A DNA stretch of 32,933 nucleotides, taken from assembly GCA_018662715.1 (NCBI GenBank), contig JABJFP010000114.1, positions 1 to 32,933 on the forward strand, in the 5' to 3' direction. The position numbers and the translations under genes are program-made. The DNA is from Methanobacteriota archaeon (GTDB taxonomy: Archaea; Thermoplasmatota; Poseidoniia; Poseidoniales; Poseidoniaceae). This document shows, piece by piece, positions 23,082 to 32,267 of this stretch; position 1 is the stretch's first letter, and each line of letters opens with the position of its first letter. Under the pieces are notes generated by a model. The model saw only the letters and a list, made by a program, of their open reading frames with translations, did no database searches and had not been told where the DNA came from.

Positions 23082-26000
23082 TCATAGGTCAAATGCAGTC
23101 GAGCAGATTGGACACTTGATTCGTTTTAACATCAAATCTTTGACGGTAAACGCCGCATTACATTCTGGACATTGGGCATCCCGCTTTAGTTCAGGTAGAG
23201 GCATACCACCTGGAAGAGGGAGTTCACCGGGTAAGGGGAGTGGTGGGAGTTGTCCCGGAAGCGGAAGTTCGCCAGGCAAGGGCAGCGGAGGTAATTCGCC
23301 CGGAAGTGGGAGTTCGCCAGGCAAGGGCAGCGCTGGAAGTTGGCCGGGGAGCGGCATGGTTGCTACCATCTCTTGCACTTCTCGCCGTTGTTTCCTCTCC
23401 ATACGGCGTTGAAGACGAGCATTTCCTTCACCGTCTTGCACTTTACGTTCCAACTCTTGAGAAAGAGTTGGGTCTTCAATAACAAGTTCATCCTCCATGA
23501 CCGCACTCATTGAATCACCTACAACAAGGACTGAATCTTCACTGTCTACCGAGAGGAGCGGCCCATCATCGTGTTCGGGCTGAATCATGAGTTCAATAGC
23601 GTCTTGGTGGCCTTCCGATACAAGTACAGCGTCGTTTTCTTTGGAATGCGAACGTCTTACTGCAACAATAACACCAACCAAGAAGAGGCTGATGGTGAGG
23701 ATTGCCCCTGCAAGAATGAGACGTTTTGTTGCATCCGTCCCGGGTAGTGGCCCAAGGAGTAAATCAAGTATTGTGCTTGATTCAATCGAGTCTTGGTTTC
23801 CGGCAAGAGACGCTTGCTTGTAGAGCGAGAACACTCCGTTTGTGGAACTCGAACACAGTAATGTGTCCTCTTCCATGGAGCCTATACCGAACAGAATACC
23901 GTCAACGAGTAGATTCGATAGGCCCTTTACGGCTTGCCCATCCTCGTCAGCCACGAGGCCCCAGCGCACAACTGGGCCGTAATAATTGGTTTCGTCATGG
24001 TAAAGATAAACTCCTTCAGAACGCACTTGAAGATGAACTGAAGTTGCACCAGGCGAGAGGAGGTGGTTCGGTTCATTGATCGACCATACCGAATCGGTCA
24101 CCGCAGAGACGACCCTGGCCGTCCTTCCCATGCCCTCAATCCAAGCCCCAACCAATCGGTCTTCTCCATCAACAACAATGACTTCTAACGCAGCTTCGCC
24201 TACATGATCTCCGACAGATGACTGGAACGTCCACGAAGATTCTGTAAATTCGCCATGCGTATACATCAATCCAGCTCGTTTTATGCCGGTAACATCTTCT
24301 CTGTATTCGTGGTAGAGAATGTGAAGGTATTCGTTACCTAAAGCCACGCTAAGTGCGCTTGAATCGGCGTTGCTAATGTCCACATTTGCAAGGACCGTGA
24401 CGGCATTACCCCATGAAGTACCTCGGTCCGGAGTTGATGATGATAGAACAAAAATCGATGTAATGTCTTGCCATGAGCCACCTGTTGAAAGGTCTCGATG
24501 ATATCCAGCCAGAACCATCGTCCCATCGTATTCATCAAACGTAAAGCCATGATACGTGCCTTCTGTGAGTTTCAAAGGTTGCATGTGATAGTGCTTAGCG
24601 GTTGTTTTTCCAGCGGCAGAGATTGACGTCATGGCAATATCTGTCAGCGTGTAACCTTCTGCATTGATGCTACGACGGCTCCATGCCGCTTGGACCAAAC
24701 CATCATCCCGTTGGTAAACGGCTAACTCTCCACCCCAATCGTTTTCGAGCAGAATATCGCCTGGCATTGCAAGGGATGAAGAGATTGTACGGACATGAAG
24801 TTCTCCGTCCCGAGTTGTAAAGAGCAATCCTCCGTCAGGGAGTCCCACGAATTCAAGTGGTGTTTCTTTTGTAGCCAATGAAAGTGGGGATTTTGATCCC
24901 CCTAGATCGAAGTACCCAACTGTGACATTGAAATACAGTTTACTATGCTCAAATTCAACTCCTGAACCCGTGAGGGTTGCTCGGTATGAAACCACTCCTG
25001 GCTCGGAGACCATATCGGCAAACCGAGCGATGCTAGACCCGGAACCTGTTTCCGAACCCGGTACAAGGGTTAGGGTTACATCATTAGGAGAATCAATAGC
25101 AACATAGAGTCCGGTTTCATAATCTTGCTTCGCAAGACTTACTTTGAGGTTGGTTGCTTGTGTTTCACCAAGGTTATCCACTCGGATGTTGATATCAAAA
25201 GGAGCATCAGGGGTTGGGATCACAGGATTTAATCGGGCAGAACCAGGCAAAAAGCGGAGCATAGGTTCAACCGGACGTTCATCGATTTGGAAGGAAAACG
25301 TGTAGGTGTTATCTTCAGGTTTGGGATCGTTTTGTGCATCGGAGGGGTCAATTAGGACACTAACCTCATGGGAGCCCGCTTCAGTAGCCCACCAATACAG
25401 GGTGGTCTGAACCGATTCCCCTTTGGCAAGGCTGGTGATGTCATCAAAAGATGGGTATGTGGCCGAGTCCTCCCCTGGCCCGTCTAATCGGACATAAATG
25501 TCGTTTGCATCCAAATCTCCGCTGTTGCGGATTTCGAAACGAATTTCAAGAATTGAACCTTCCAAAGCAGAATTCACCTGAAGGCCATCGTCAAAAACCA
25601 CCGGTGCTCCCGTAAAGGAGAAGTCTGGGGATGGAGGGATATTGTCTACGATATACGAACGCATGGAAATGTTGCTTTTGAGCCCAGAGGCATTGAGTGC
25701 CCGGATCTTGATGTCCACTTGTCCATCATCAGAAGCGGTTGAGTCCCAATTGAAGTACCAGTTTACGCTTTTTCCGTCTTCATTGGCAACATCAGTTCCA
25801 AATGTCCAATCTCCACGATCAATTTTGAACTCAATGCGCTCTGCCTCAGTTCCCTCAACCATGCCTGTAAATTCAACAAGTCCTGATAATTTCGTCCCTA
25901 ATGAGGGGCCTGTGAAGTTAATGCCCATGTCTACAATAAGATTCTCATCTGTCACTTCCCCTCCACATTCATCGGCACCTAAAACAAAATCAAGGGCGCA

Positions 26001-27731
26001 AGCAGCATCTACAAGTCCAAAGCCCCATTTGTCATTCCAACGGTCAGAAACAGATGGCTCAGATGCAATTGGTTCACCTGGCTGACTCCTTGACTCGGAT
26101 GAATTTCGTAGAATGTCTTTTATTTCCTCGGGGGTGAGTTCACTATCTGCTTGAAGCATTGCGGCAACGATTCCGGAAACAACTGGCGTAGCCATACTGG
26201 TTCCGCTCTTTGAGTCGTATTCATTATCTGCAAGTGGCCTGTCTGGCTGGCCGGGAATACTTGTACCAATTGCTGCTGAGGCAGAAATAATGTTGCTACC
26301 AAAGGCCGTGATGTCAGGTTTTAATTCATCCCAATCATCATCGTCTCCATCATCCAAACGAGGACCATAATTACTGTAATCTGCGAGGACATCATTCGTT
26401 CTGTTGACTGAATTTCGGTCATCTACGGAACCTATTGAAATCGCCCCATCAGCACTGGCTGGAGATGGTACCCGTTGATTTCCGTCATTCCCCATGGCTA
26501 CGATGCATGCGATTCCGTTCGTAGTTGCAGTATTAACGAGACGAGCCTCAGCCCCTGAACCATTATCTCCATCATCATCTGGATTGAGAGGCGAGGAGAC
26601 TGAACCAAACGACATTGAGGCGACATCAATACCCTTTGCAGAACCGTTACCCGGCCAATCTGTGTCCTTATTGTTAATCATCCATTGCATTCCGCTAATG
26701 GATGCTTGTGAGTTTGTGCCGCCGGAATCAGTGAGGACCTTGATATCAACAAGATAGGCTCCCATTCCGGTTCCGGTGTGTTCGCGATTAGAACCGCCTG
26801 TCCCAATCGCAGTTGCTGCGACGTGAGTGCCGTGGCCTTGCCCGTCATCTGGGTCATCCGTCCCATCGTTGTTTGAACTTGCAGATGTCGCATCGAATCC
26901 AGCGACCCATTTTTGATCATCATAGCTGGTGGCATCACCATCGGGTTCATCGCCCAAATCATCAAAATCGTTGAGAGCACGGTGTTCGTTATCTACGCCG
27001 GTATCCAAGACAGCCACAACGACTCCCACACCGTTATAGCCACGCTCATATGTGCTGTTAGAGTAAGTGTCAGAGGGCATCGACTTTGCTGCTTTGGATG
27101 CGACTCCATTGAAGGGAACCATCACGTTTTGCATTTCGATGACGACAACCCCTTGGAGGTGGTAGATATCCATGAGTGCACTCACAGGAACCTTGTCCAG
27201 AACCACCGCATCGAGGGAATCCAAGACCTGATACCAAGCACCTCGGTCTTCTCCAATCCAGCCATGACTCTCAAGAACTCGTTCTAAATCCTCAAGTTCC
27301 TCGGCTTGTGGCCTCCAAGCATAATCAACGACAATGGCCACAGTCTTTCTCCCATCATCACCGATGATGGACGTTGGAGAGATGGACTCTTGGCCGCTAA
27401 TGACACGCTGTAGGCGGTCATCCATTCCGTTCCAATCCAAATCGGGACCGTAAGCAAGCCACCACATCGAGTCTTCTGATGATGCACGGTCACCTCGGTC
27501 AATCATGCGTGTTGGACGCAAGCAGAGTTCTTCGTCGCACATCAATGGAGGAAGAGAATCAATCAGAATTGGGTCTGTAAAACCGACCTCTTCATCCGCC
27601 GCAGGTTCTTGAGCAAGGGCCATCCCGCTAACATCAGCAATTAAGACGATGAGAGCAAACAAATATGCGGCTCTGCGGTGCGAATTTGTTGCAGAAGATG
27701 TTCTCTCCATTCGCCTCACTATTTCTTGCAT
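23082..27731 (-). CDS. Giant membrane-anchored subtilase (S8) with cytoplasmic Pro-rich and zinc-ribbon tail
   Basis: The 1549-residue protein has a signal peptide ending near ALAQ (about residue 41), a prodomain-like region, and a subtilisin domain with Asp243 (AVLDTGVD), His300 (GHGTHVA) and Ser512 (SGTSMATP). These are followed by an Ig-like segment, two CARDB-like domains (about 700-920) and a long beta-rich region. A membrane helix (about 1337-1358) precedes a charged linker, a repetitive LPLPGELP region (about 1459-1513) and a terminal CPEC...CPIC zinc ribbon (C1521, C1524, C1540, C1543). The protease faces outside and the zinc ribbon inside. It probably degrades external protein for nutrition or processes surface proteins. 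The start is the ATG at 27731 after a GGGGGG run; a GTG at 27758 and an ATG at 27710 are alternatives. Confidence 0.93.
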   Translation of the reverse strand: MQEIVRRMERTSSATNSHRRAAYLFALIVLIADVSGMALAQEPAADEEVGFTDPILIDSLPPLMCDEELCLRPTRMIDRGDRASSEDSMWWLAYGPDLDWNGMDDRLQRVISGQESISPTSIIGDDGRKTVAIVVDYAWRPQAEELEDLERVLESHGWIGEDRGAWYQVLDSLDAVVLDKVPVSALMDIYHLQGVVVIEMQNVMVPFNGVASKAAKSMPSDTYSNSTYERGYNGVGVVVAVLDTGVDNEHRALNDFDDLGDEPDGDATSYDDQKWVAGFDATSASSNNDGTDDPDDGQGHGTHVAATAIGTGGSNREHTGTGMGAYLVDIKVLTDSGGTNSQASISGMQWMINNKDTDWPGNGSAKGIDVASMSFGSVSSPLNPDDDGDNGSGAEARLVNTATTNGIACIVAMGNDGNQRVPSPASADGAISIGSVDDRNSVNRTNDVLADYSNYGPRLDDGDDDDWDELKPDITAFGSNIISASAAIGTSIPGQPDRPLADNEYDSKSGTSMATPVVSGIVAAMLQADSELTPEEIKDILRNSSESRSQPGEPIASEPSVSDRWNDKWGFGLVDAACALDFVLGADECGGEVTDENLIVDMGINFTGPSLGTKLSGLVEFTGMVEGTEAERIEFKIDRGDWTFGTDVANEDGKSVNWYFNWDSTASDDGQVDIKIRALNASGLKSNISMRSYIVDNIPPSPDFSFTGAPVVFDDGLQVNSALEGSILEIRFEIRNSGDLDANDIYVRLDGPGEDSATYPSFDDITSLAKGESVQTTLYWWATEAGSHEVSVLIDPSDAQNDPKPEDNTYTFSFQIDERPVEPMLRFLPGSARLNPVIPTPDAPFDINIRVDNLGETQATNLKVSLAKQDYETGLYVAIDSPNDVTLTLVPGSETGSGSSIARFADMVSEPGVVSYRATLTGSGVEFEHSKLYFNVTVGYFDLGGSKSPLSLATKETPLEFVGLPDGGLLFTTRDGELHVRTISSSLAMPGDILLENDWGGELAVYQRDDGLVQAAWSRRSINAEGYTLTDIAMTSISAAGKTTAKHYHMQPLKLTEGTYHGFTFDEYDGTMVLAGYHRDLSTGGSWQDITSIFVLSSSTPDRGTSWGNAVTVLANVDISNADSSALSVALGNEYLHILYHEYREDVTGIKRAGLMYTHGEFTESSWTFQSSVGDHVGEAALEVIVVDGEDRLVGAWIEGMGRTARVVSAVTDSVWSINEPNHLLSPGATSVHLQVRSEGVYLYHDETNYYGPVVRWGLVADEDGQAVKGLSNLLVDGILFGIGSMEEDTLLCSSSTNGVFSLYKQASLAGNQDSIESSTILDLLLGPLPGTDATKRLILAGAILTISLFLVGVIVAVRRSHSKENDAVLVSEGHQDAIELMIQPEHDDGPLLSVDSEDSVLVVGDSMSAVMEDELVIEDPTLSQELERKVQDGEGNARLQRRMERKQRREVQEMVATMPLPGQLPALPLPGELPLPGELPPLPLPGELPLPGQLPPLPLPGELPLPGGMPLPELKRDAQCPECNAAFTVKDLMLKRIKCPICSTAFDL
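23193..23357 (-). repeat. Proline-rich LPLPGELP repeat in the subtilase tail
   Basis: About 55 codons encode repeated LPLPGELP / LPLPGQLPPLP units in the predicted cytoplasmic tail. At the DNA level, near-identical GCCAGGCAAGGGCAGCG (plus strand) copies occur at 23269-23285 and 23316-23332, which points to internal duplication. The segment is likely an extended polyproline-type spacer or a binding site for a proline-recognising partner. Confidence 0.85.
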
Positions 27732-27827
27732 GACAACCCCCCCTTTGAGCCTATCCACTTTTGGGGCTTTGATGATATGGTATCAAGTCACCGGAAAAGC
27801 CATCCAAAAAGGAGCGGAATTCCATCC

Positions 27828-28916
27828 TCAAGACGGAGGCCATTCAAAATGTGAACTTGATGCAGAACACTGCAACCGAGGACCTGATTGTCGCTCTACT
27901 AATCCCAAGGCGCCGTTGCATGTTGGACATGACCCTGCATCAGCAATGTGCTCCATCCAAGCCATCCGTGTTTCGGGTTCGTCGCCAGCTTGAAGTAAAT
28001 TTTTGAAAGGCTCCCGCAGGTGTTTTGGAATGGCGATTCCACGTTCAGTCCACGGGTCTGTGAGTTCATCAAGAGCGATCATTGTGGCTTTCATCTTGCG
28101 AAGCCTTGCCGAGACTGCATCTTGGCCACTCGGACCTCCATCAATCACTCCGAGTTCAACGGGACCTCCGCGAGCAATGAATGGCAAACAGGCATAAGCA
28201 GCAACAAAGCCACCAATGTGTGCCATGTGTGCGATGCCGCTGGATTGCCCTGAATCCATTGTTGAAAGTGCGCGAATGAGTTCCATTCCAAAGTACAGTA
28301 ATGCAATAAAAACAACTGGCCAAGGCCGAATCAAAAGGAGAGGGAATGGAATTTCATCCTTTGGCCAACCTGAAAGGTAAGCCCCTAGGAGGCCAAATGC
28401 GGCCCCTGATGCACCGAGAGCCATGGTGGTTGAACCTGCATTAAACACCGTCCAGCACAACGAGCCGCCGAGGAGGCCAACAAGGTAAACACAGGCAAAT
28501 CGGCCCCTCCCCAAACGCTGCTCCAGTGGAACTCCAACCAAGGCAAGAATAATGACATTGCCAAGAACGTGGGTAAGGTCACCTTGGCTGTGAAGAAATC
28601 CTGCTGAAATTAAGGTGTGCCAAAAGTTTGGAGTTCCTGTCGTTCGTGCAGGAACGAGGACAAAATCTGACCAAACCCAATAATAAACAATATCCCATGA
28701 AGCGAGAAGAGCCCATAATACCTGAACTATCGAGCCAAGGAGAACGCTGACCGTGATTCCCATTGCCAACGAAGTATCGGTCCTGAATGCATATACAATC
28801 GGAATCGTAATGGCCATCATCCACAGAACCAAAACGGACAATTCCGCTGGACTGAAGACGCTCACGGCAAAGGCCATGGCTACCGCTTGAGGTGGTCCTC
28901 TTTGGAGTTGATGCAT
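27828..28916 (-). CDS. Rhomboid-family intramembrane serine protease with C-terminal zinc-ribbon remnant
   Basis: The 362-residue membrane protein carries the rhomboid catalytic dyad Ser170 in ALGASGAAFG and His233 in HMAHIGGF, and the HxxxN element of helix 2 (H116, N120 in THVLGNV). Rhomboids cut transmembrane segments of other proteins within the bilayer. A soluble C-terminal part (about 250-362) ends in SCPTC followed by a single cysteine and a histidine (C330, C333, C350, H356), possibly a degenerate zinc ribbon. The ATG at 28916 is preferred to an in-frame TTG at 28961, which lies only 5 bases from the divergent ABC gene. It is upstream of the giant subtilase on the same strand with a 96-base gap. 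Confidence 0.9.
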   Translation of the reverse strand: MHQLQRGPPQAVAMAFAVSVFSPAELSVLVLWMMAITIPIVYAFRTDTSLAMGITVSVLLGSIVQVLWALLASWDIVYYWVWSDFVLVPARTTGTPNFWHTLISAGFLHSQGDLTHVLGNVIILALVGVPLEQRLGRGRFACVYLVGLLGGSLCWTVFNAGSTTMALGASGAAFGLLGAYLSGWPKDEIPFPLLLIRPWPVVFIALLYFGMELIRALSTMDSGQSSGIAHMAHIGGFVAAYACLPFIARGGPVELGVIDGGPSGQDAVSARLRKMKATMIALDELTDPWTERGIAIPKHLREPFKNLLQAGDEPETRMAWMEHIADAGSCPTCNGALGLVERQSGPRLQCSASSSHFEWPPS

Positions 28917-28966
28917 GATTCCAAGCGAATAGGAGGGTTCATCCTTGACCCCCAAGTGCAAGAGCC

Positions 28967-30190
28967 ATGGCGAGGACCCTTGTTGAAGCGGTCGGTATCG
29001 AAGTTCGTCGCGGCATGGGTGTTGTGTTATCCAATCACCACCTTGAATTGAATCAGGGCGACATCATGGTCTTAGAAGGGGCAAACGGTTCGGGAAAATC
29101 TACCCTCATCGAGGCCGTAGCGAGACTTCTCCCTCTGGAAAAAGGGCATATCTCCCACGGTGAACATCTGGTTGTAGACCACGAAGGGCGCCGAAAACCC
29201 TCGCCGTTAAATGTCTCACTCGTCCTTCAAAAAAACGGATTGCTCGGCTGTGAGCGAGTTCAAGAACATCTCGATATCGCCATGAGAATGACCGGCTCAA
29301 CGATTGATTCAACACACTTTCTTGAGGCCTTTTCCCTCACCCATCGTGCCAGTGACAACATCTCGAACTTATCCCAGGGTCAGGCAAGAAAGGTCGCTGT
29401 ACTTTCAGCACTCCTTCCCGCATTTGCAAGTTCTGAACCCTGTATTGTCCTCATGGATGAGCCCGATGCCGGTTTAGATGACCGTTCTATGGACGCTTTA
29501 TGTGGCTGGATTACCGAGTTGAATCATCTCGGACACGGCCTCATCATCAGTACGCATGATGAGCGAATAAAGTCACTAGCTACGGTCCGACATCACCTCC
29601 CGGATGGAACCACTACTGCCGTTCAAAATGAGAACCATGAAACCAAGTTATCTCCTCAACGACCGAATTCCCAACAAACACAAATTACACCGGGGCAATT
29701 CGGCTGGAACATGCAATGGCGGACTTTAGCATGGTTGAACCAAAATGCAATGGCTGCCCTACTGACTTTGGGAATTCTTCTTTCTTTAGGGGAACTAAGC
29801 GATAACCTCACTGAAATGCAGCAACTTGGCTTCATTTTAGCCCCAGCCTTGGCCGCTGGATTATGTGGTGATGCCATGGTGGCCATGTGTCGCGAGGAAC
29901 GAACTGCATCTTGGTGGTACTGCGTAGGTACTGGAACTCCTCACTCGGGAATGTTGCCTTTCCTCCTGGGTGGAGGCATTACGCTCCTGTCAAGTATCGC
30001 TCACACTGGCAGCATTGAATTGAACACAATGGTGATTGGAGCCATATTGACCGGATGTGTCGCTCACCTACTTAGATTCGCACAACAAAGTACAGAACGC
30101 CTTGCCCGCCCGCAGGCTGTATTCATTGGCCTGCTCACACCTGTTCTGATTTTGCCATATGCATTGTTATTGGATCTGTTGACCCGTTAA
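28967..30190 (+). CDS. Cytochrome c maturation ABC transporter, CcmA-CcmB fusion
   Basis: The 407-residue protein joins an ABC ATPase (about 1-225) to a hydrophobic domain (about 255-407, roughly five helices). The ATPase has Walker A GANGSGKST (38-46), signature LSQGQARK, Walker B VLMDEPDAGLDD and the H-loop STHDE. The ATPase resembles CcmA. The membrane part has the CREERTASWWYCVGTGTP segment, which resembles the E-R-x-G loop of CcmB, but it is shorter than the usual 220 residues. CcmAB drives release of holo-CcmE during haem handling for c-type cytochromes. The identification is supported by ccmC 40 bases downstream and a CcmD-like gene after it. A fused form is unusual, since ccmA and ccmB are normally separate genes. 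Confidence 0.8.
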   Translation: MARTLVEAVGIEVRRGMGVVLSNHHLELNQGDIMVLEGANGSGKSTLIEAVARLLPLEKGHISHGEHLVVDHEGRRKPSPLNVSLVLQKNGLLGCERVQEHLDIAMRMTGSTIDSTHFLEAFSLTHRASDNISNLSQGQARKVAVLSALLPAFASSEPCIVLMDEPDAGLDDRSMDALCGWITELNHLGHGLIISTHDERIKSLATVRHHLPDGTTTAVQNENHETKLSPQRPNSQQTQITPGQFGWNMQWRTLAWLNQNAMAALLTLGILLSLGELSDNLTEMQQLGFILAPALAAGLCGDAMVAMCREERTASWWYCVGTGTPHSGMLPFLLGGGITLLSSIAHTGSIELNTMVIGAILTGCVAHLLRFAQQSTERLARPQAVFIGLLTPVLILPYALLLDLLTR

Positions 30191-30230
30191 CACAACCACC
30201 TTCAAGAAGGGCGGCCATCCCCATTAAACC

Positions 30231-30932
30231 ATGAAGATGAAGGTCGGAGAGGCTCTCCTACTCTTCGGATTCATCGGCATTGCTACAACGATGTTGCTTG
30301 CATTTTTGTGGGCTCCAAGCGTATCCATCAACGCCTTTGAGTCACCAGCCGCACAGCGAATTTTTTACTGGCACGTCCCATCAGCATGGGCTGCATTTAT
30401 CGCATTTGGAGCCCTTTTTGTTGGTTCAGTAGGATGGATGTTCAAGCGTTCAGAACTGATGTGGAGGATTCACATCGCAGGAAGCGAAGCTGGCTTAGCC
30501 ACCGGCCTGATGACCGTCTGGTCGGGTTGTGTCTGGGGGGCTGCAGAATGGGGGACTCCTTGGGATTGGAGTGATGTAAGATTGAACACTTTTGGCCTAC
30601 TTACGCTTCTTGCTATCTATCTCGTATTGGGGCGAAACAGTCAACCGGATGGGGTTGAAACTCGAGATACATTTGCTGCATTCGGACTCTATGGATTCAT
30701 CTTAGTTCCATTCACTTATGTCGCCACTCGGATATGGTCCATCCGCCACCCGGGACCGGTCATCGGTACTGATGACGGAGGTTCACTCAACGCGGACATG
30801 GGGCTCATCTTGCTGTTTGGGACCCTTTCATTCACATTGCTCATCTTCGGGCATATGCTCACATCAATGCGAATAACTTCGTTTGAACAACGCATTGAAG
30901 CACTTCAAATTCAATTGGATGGAGGAAAATAA
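30231..30932 (+). CDS. ccmC: Haem-handling membrane protein CcmC
   Basis: CcmC binds haem at the outer face of the membrane and loads it onto the chaperone CcmE during cytochrome c maturation. The 233-residue, six-helix protein has the family features: His48 in FYWHVPSAW, the tryptophan-rich WGAAEWGTPWDWSDVRL (about 102-118, the WWD-type motif), and the second axial histidine in IRHPGPVIG (H173). A short coiled-coil-like end (SFEQRIEALQIQ) follows the last helix. It is the second gene of the ccm cluster. The next gene begins one base after its TAA. Confidence 0.94.
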   Translation: MKMKVGEALLLFGFIGIATTMLLAFLWAPSVSINAFESPAAQRIFYWHVPSAWAAFIAFGALFVGSVGWMFKRSELMWRIHIAGSEAGLATGLMTVWSGCVWGAAEWGTPWDWSDVRLNTFGLLTLLAIYLVLGRNSQPDGVETRDTFAAFGLYGFILVPFTYVATRIWSIRHPGPVIGTDDGGSLNADMGLILLFGTLSFTLLIFGHMLTSMRITSFEQRIEALQIQLDGGK

Positions 30933-30933
30933 G

Positions 30934-31095
30934 ATGGAAGGAATGACCTATCTCGCAGTCGCATATTTTGGAATGATCATCGCCGTAGGTTTGTGGACTT
31001 ATACCGTAGTTCAACGAAGCCGTCATCTCTCGGAACGTATGGATGCACTTGAAGCAGCAGTCAAAGCGACATCCTCCGAAGTTGTTGAGGAATGA
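30934..31095 (+). CDS. CcmD-like small membrane protein
   Basis: The 53-residue protein has one membrane helix (about 5-24, LAVAYFGMIIAVGLWTYTVV) followed by QRSRHLSERMDALEAAV, a short charged amphipathic helix. Position, size and topology match CcmD, which helps release holo-CcmE from CcmABC. CcmD sequences are too short and variable for firm assignment. GGAGG sits 8 bases before the ATG, overlapping the end of ccmC, which supports translation from this start rather than from the longer frame beginning at 30883. Confidence 0.75.
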   Translation: MEGMTYLAVAYFGMIIAVGLWTYTVVQRSRHLSERMDALEAAVKATSSEVVEE

Positions 31096-31169
31096 AATCT
31101 AATGCTCAGGCCAATAATTGGGCCACAATTTGAAAGGGCAAAGGACAAGCCGAGGAACGAGGGAGAGAG

Positions 31170-32267
31170 ATGACCAGTCGGCTCGGGGGTGAATTTTGTT
31201 TGGTTTGTGGGGCCGAACCGCCACTCTATGGAGACCGAATGTGTGAGCCTTGCCTACGGACACGCACCCAACTTGCAAAAGTCCCACAGAACATACCTTG
31301 GGTCCGATGTGCACGATGTGGAATTGTTGAGATTCAAGGCAAATGGGAGAACATTACCGACGATGAAGTCTGGGATGAACTCCTTCATCGTCATTTGAAA
31401 ATACACCCCAAGGCAGAGGACATCAACCTTGGAATGGAAACGGTAACGGTTTCGGACCGACATACGCTCTTGCACGTTCAAGTTGAAGGGTCTATTGAAA
31501 ATTTAATTTTCAAAGAAGAACACACCATGCGGGCTCGCATGGCGAACGGTGTTTGCCTTACCTGCACCCGTAGGGCTGGAAATTATTTCGAAGCAACGGT
31601 ACAACTTCGGTCGAGTGGCCGACGCCTTACGGACCAAGAACTTACAAGTTTGCGAGGGACGTTGGATGACGTTTTAGAAAAACTTTCAGATGACCCGATG
31701 TTCTTCATTACAAGCGAAGGGCCGGTCACAGGTGGGTTTGATGTTGTCCTGGGTAGCAAGGGCTTGGCAAGGACTTGGGGCAGGCACATGGTAACTGAAT
31801 ACGGAGGAATGATTGTTGAAACAAATTCTACCGTGGGTCGGAAAGATGGAATAGATGTTACACGATTAACACTCCTCTACCGAAAGCCCGGATACGAAAT
31901 CGGAGATGTTGTGATTTGGCGTGACAACATGTGGAGACCTTCGTCGTGGACAAAAGAGGGAGCTCTCATGGAACGAGTAGACCGACAGGAACGCACCGGA
32001 GCATCTTGGAGGGACCTTGAAAGCGCTCGTGTAATTGCTCAACGTCACGAATTCATCACCGTTGATTTCATCAATGAAGATGCCTCAGTTGGAGAATTCT
32101 TGGACCCCAACGTTTGGACCATGCAGTCGGTTCGGCTTCCATTTGACCATACGCCAGGAAGAAAAGGCATTCTCATCCGACTTGATGGAGAGTGGGTTGC
32201 ATTGCATCACATGGGACTAGACGCTGGATCCATTGAACCAGAGATCGGAGGTAAAGCAAATGGATGA
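31170..32267 (+). CDS. NMD3-like ribosome-associated zinc protein
   Basis: The 365-residue protein has paired zinc-binding cysteines in its first 135 residues: FCLVCG (C10, C13), MCEPC (C25, C28), VRCARCG (C47, C50) and VCLTC (C129, C132). These are followed by the beta-rich body seen in archaeal NMD3. Eukaryotic NMD3 is the adaptor for 60S export and caps the immature large subunit. In archaea, which have no nucleus, it presumably acts in late 50S assembly or subunit anti-association (inference). The ATG follows a purine-rich GAGGGAGAGAG. Its last eight bases overlap the start of the isomerase gene downstream, so the two are coupled. Confidence 0.88.
   Translation: MTSRLGGEFCLVCGAEPPLYGDRMCEPCLRTRTQLAKVPQNIPWVRCARCGIVEIQGKWENITDDEVWDELLHRHLKIHPKAEDINLGMETVTVSDRHTLLHVQVEGSIENLIFKEEHTMRARMANGVCLTCTRRAGNYFEATVQLRSSGRRLTDQELTSLRGTLDDVLEKLSDDPMFFITSEGPVTGGFDVVLGSKGLARTWGRHMVTEYGGMIVETNSTVGRKDGIDVTRLTLLYRKPGYEIGDVVIWRDNMWRPSSWTKEGALMERVDRQERTGASWRDLESARVIAQRHEFITVDFINEDASVGEFLDPNVWTMQSVRLPFDHTPGRKGILIRLDGEWVALHHMGLDAGSIEPEIGGKANG

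Noticed and set aside
23116..23412. Glycine/serine repeat frame on the plus strand
   Set aside because: It is the antisense reading of the LPLPGELP block of the subtilase tail.
25642..26085. 147-residue plus-strand frame
   Set aside because: It is antisense to the subtilase gene; the serine/proline bias is a reflection of the coding strand.
27732..27827. Possible small gene or RNA between rhomboid and subtilase
   Set aside because: The 96 bases hold only a G-rich run before the subtilase start and no clear stem, box or frame; probably 5' untranslated or promoter sequence.
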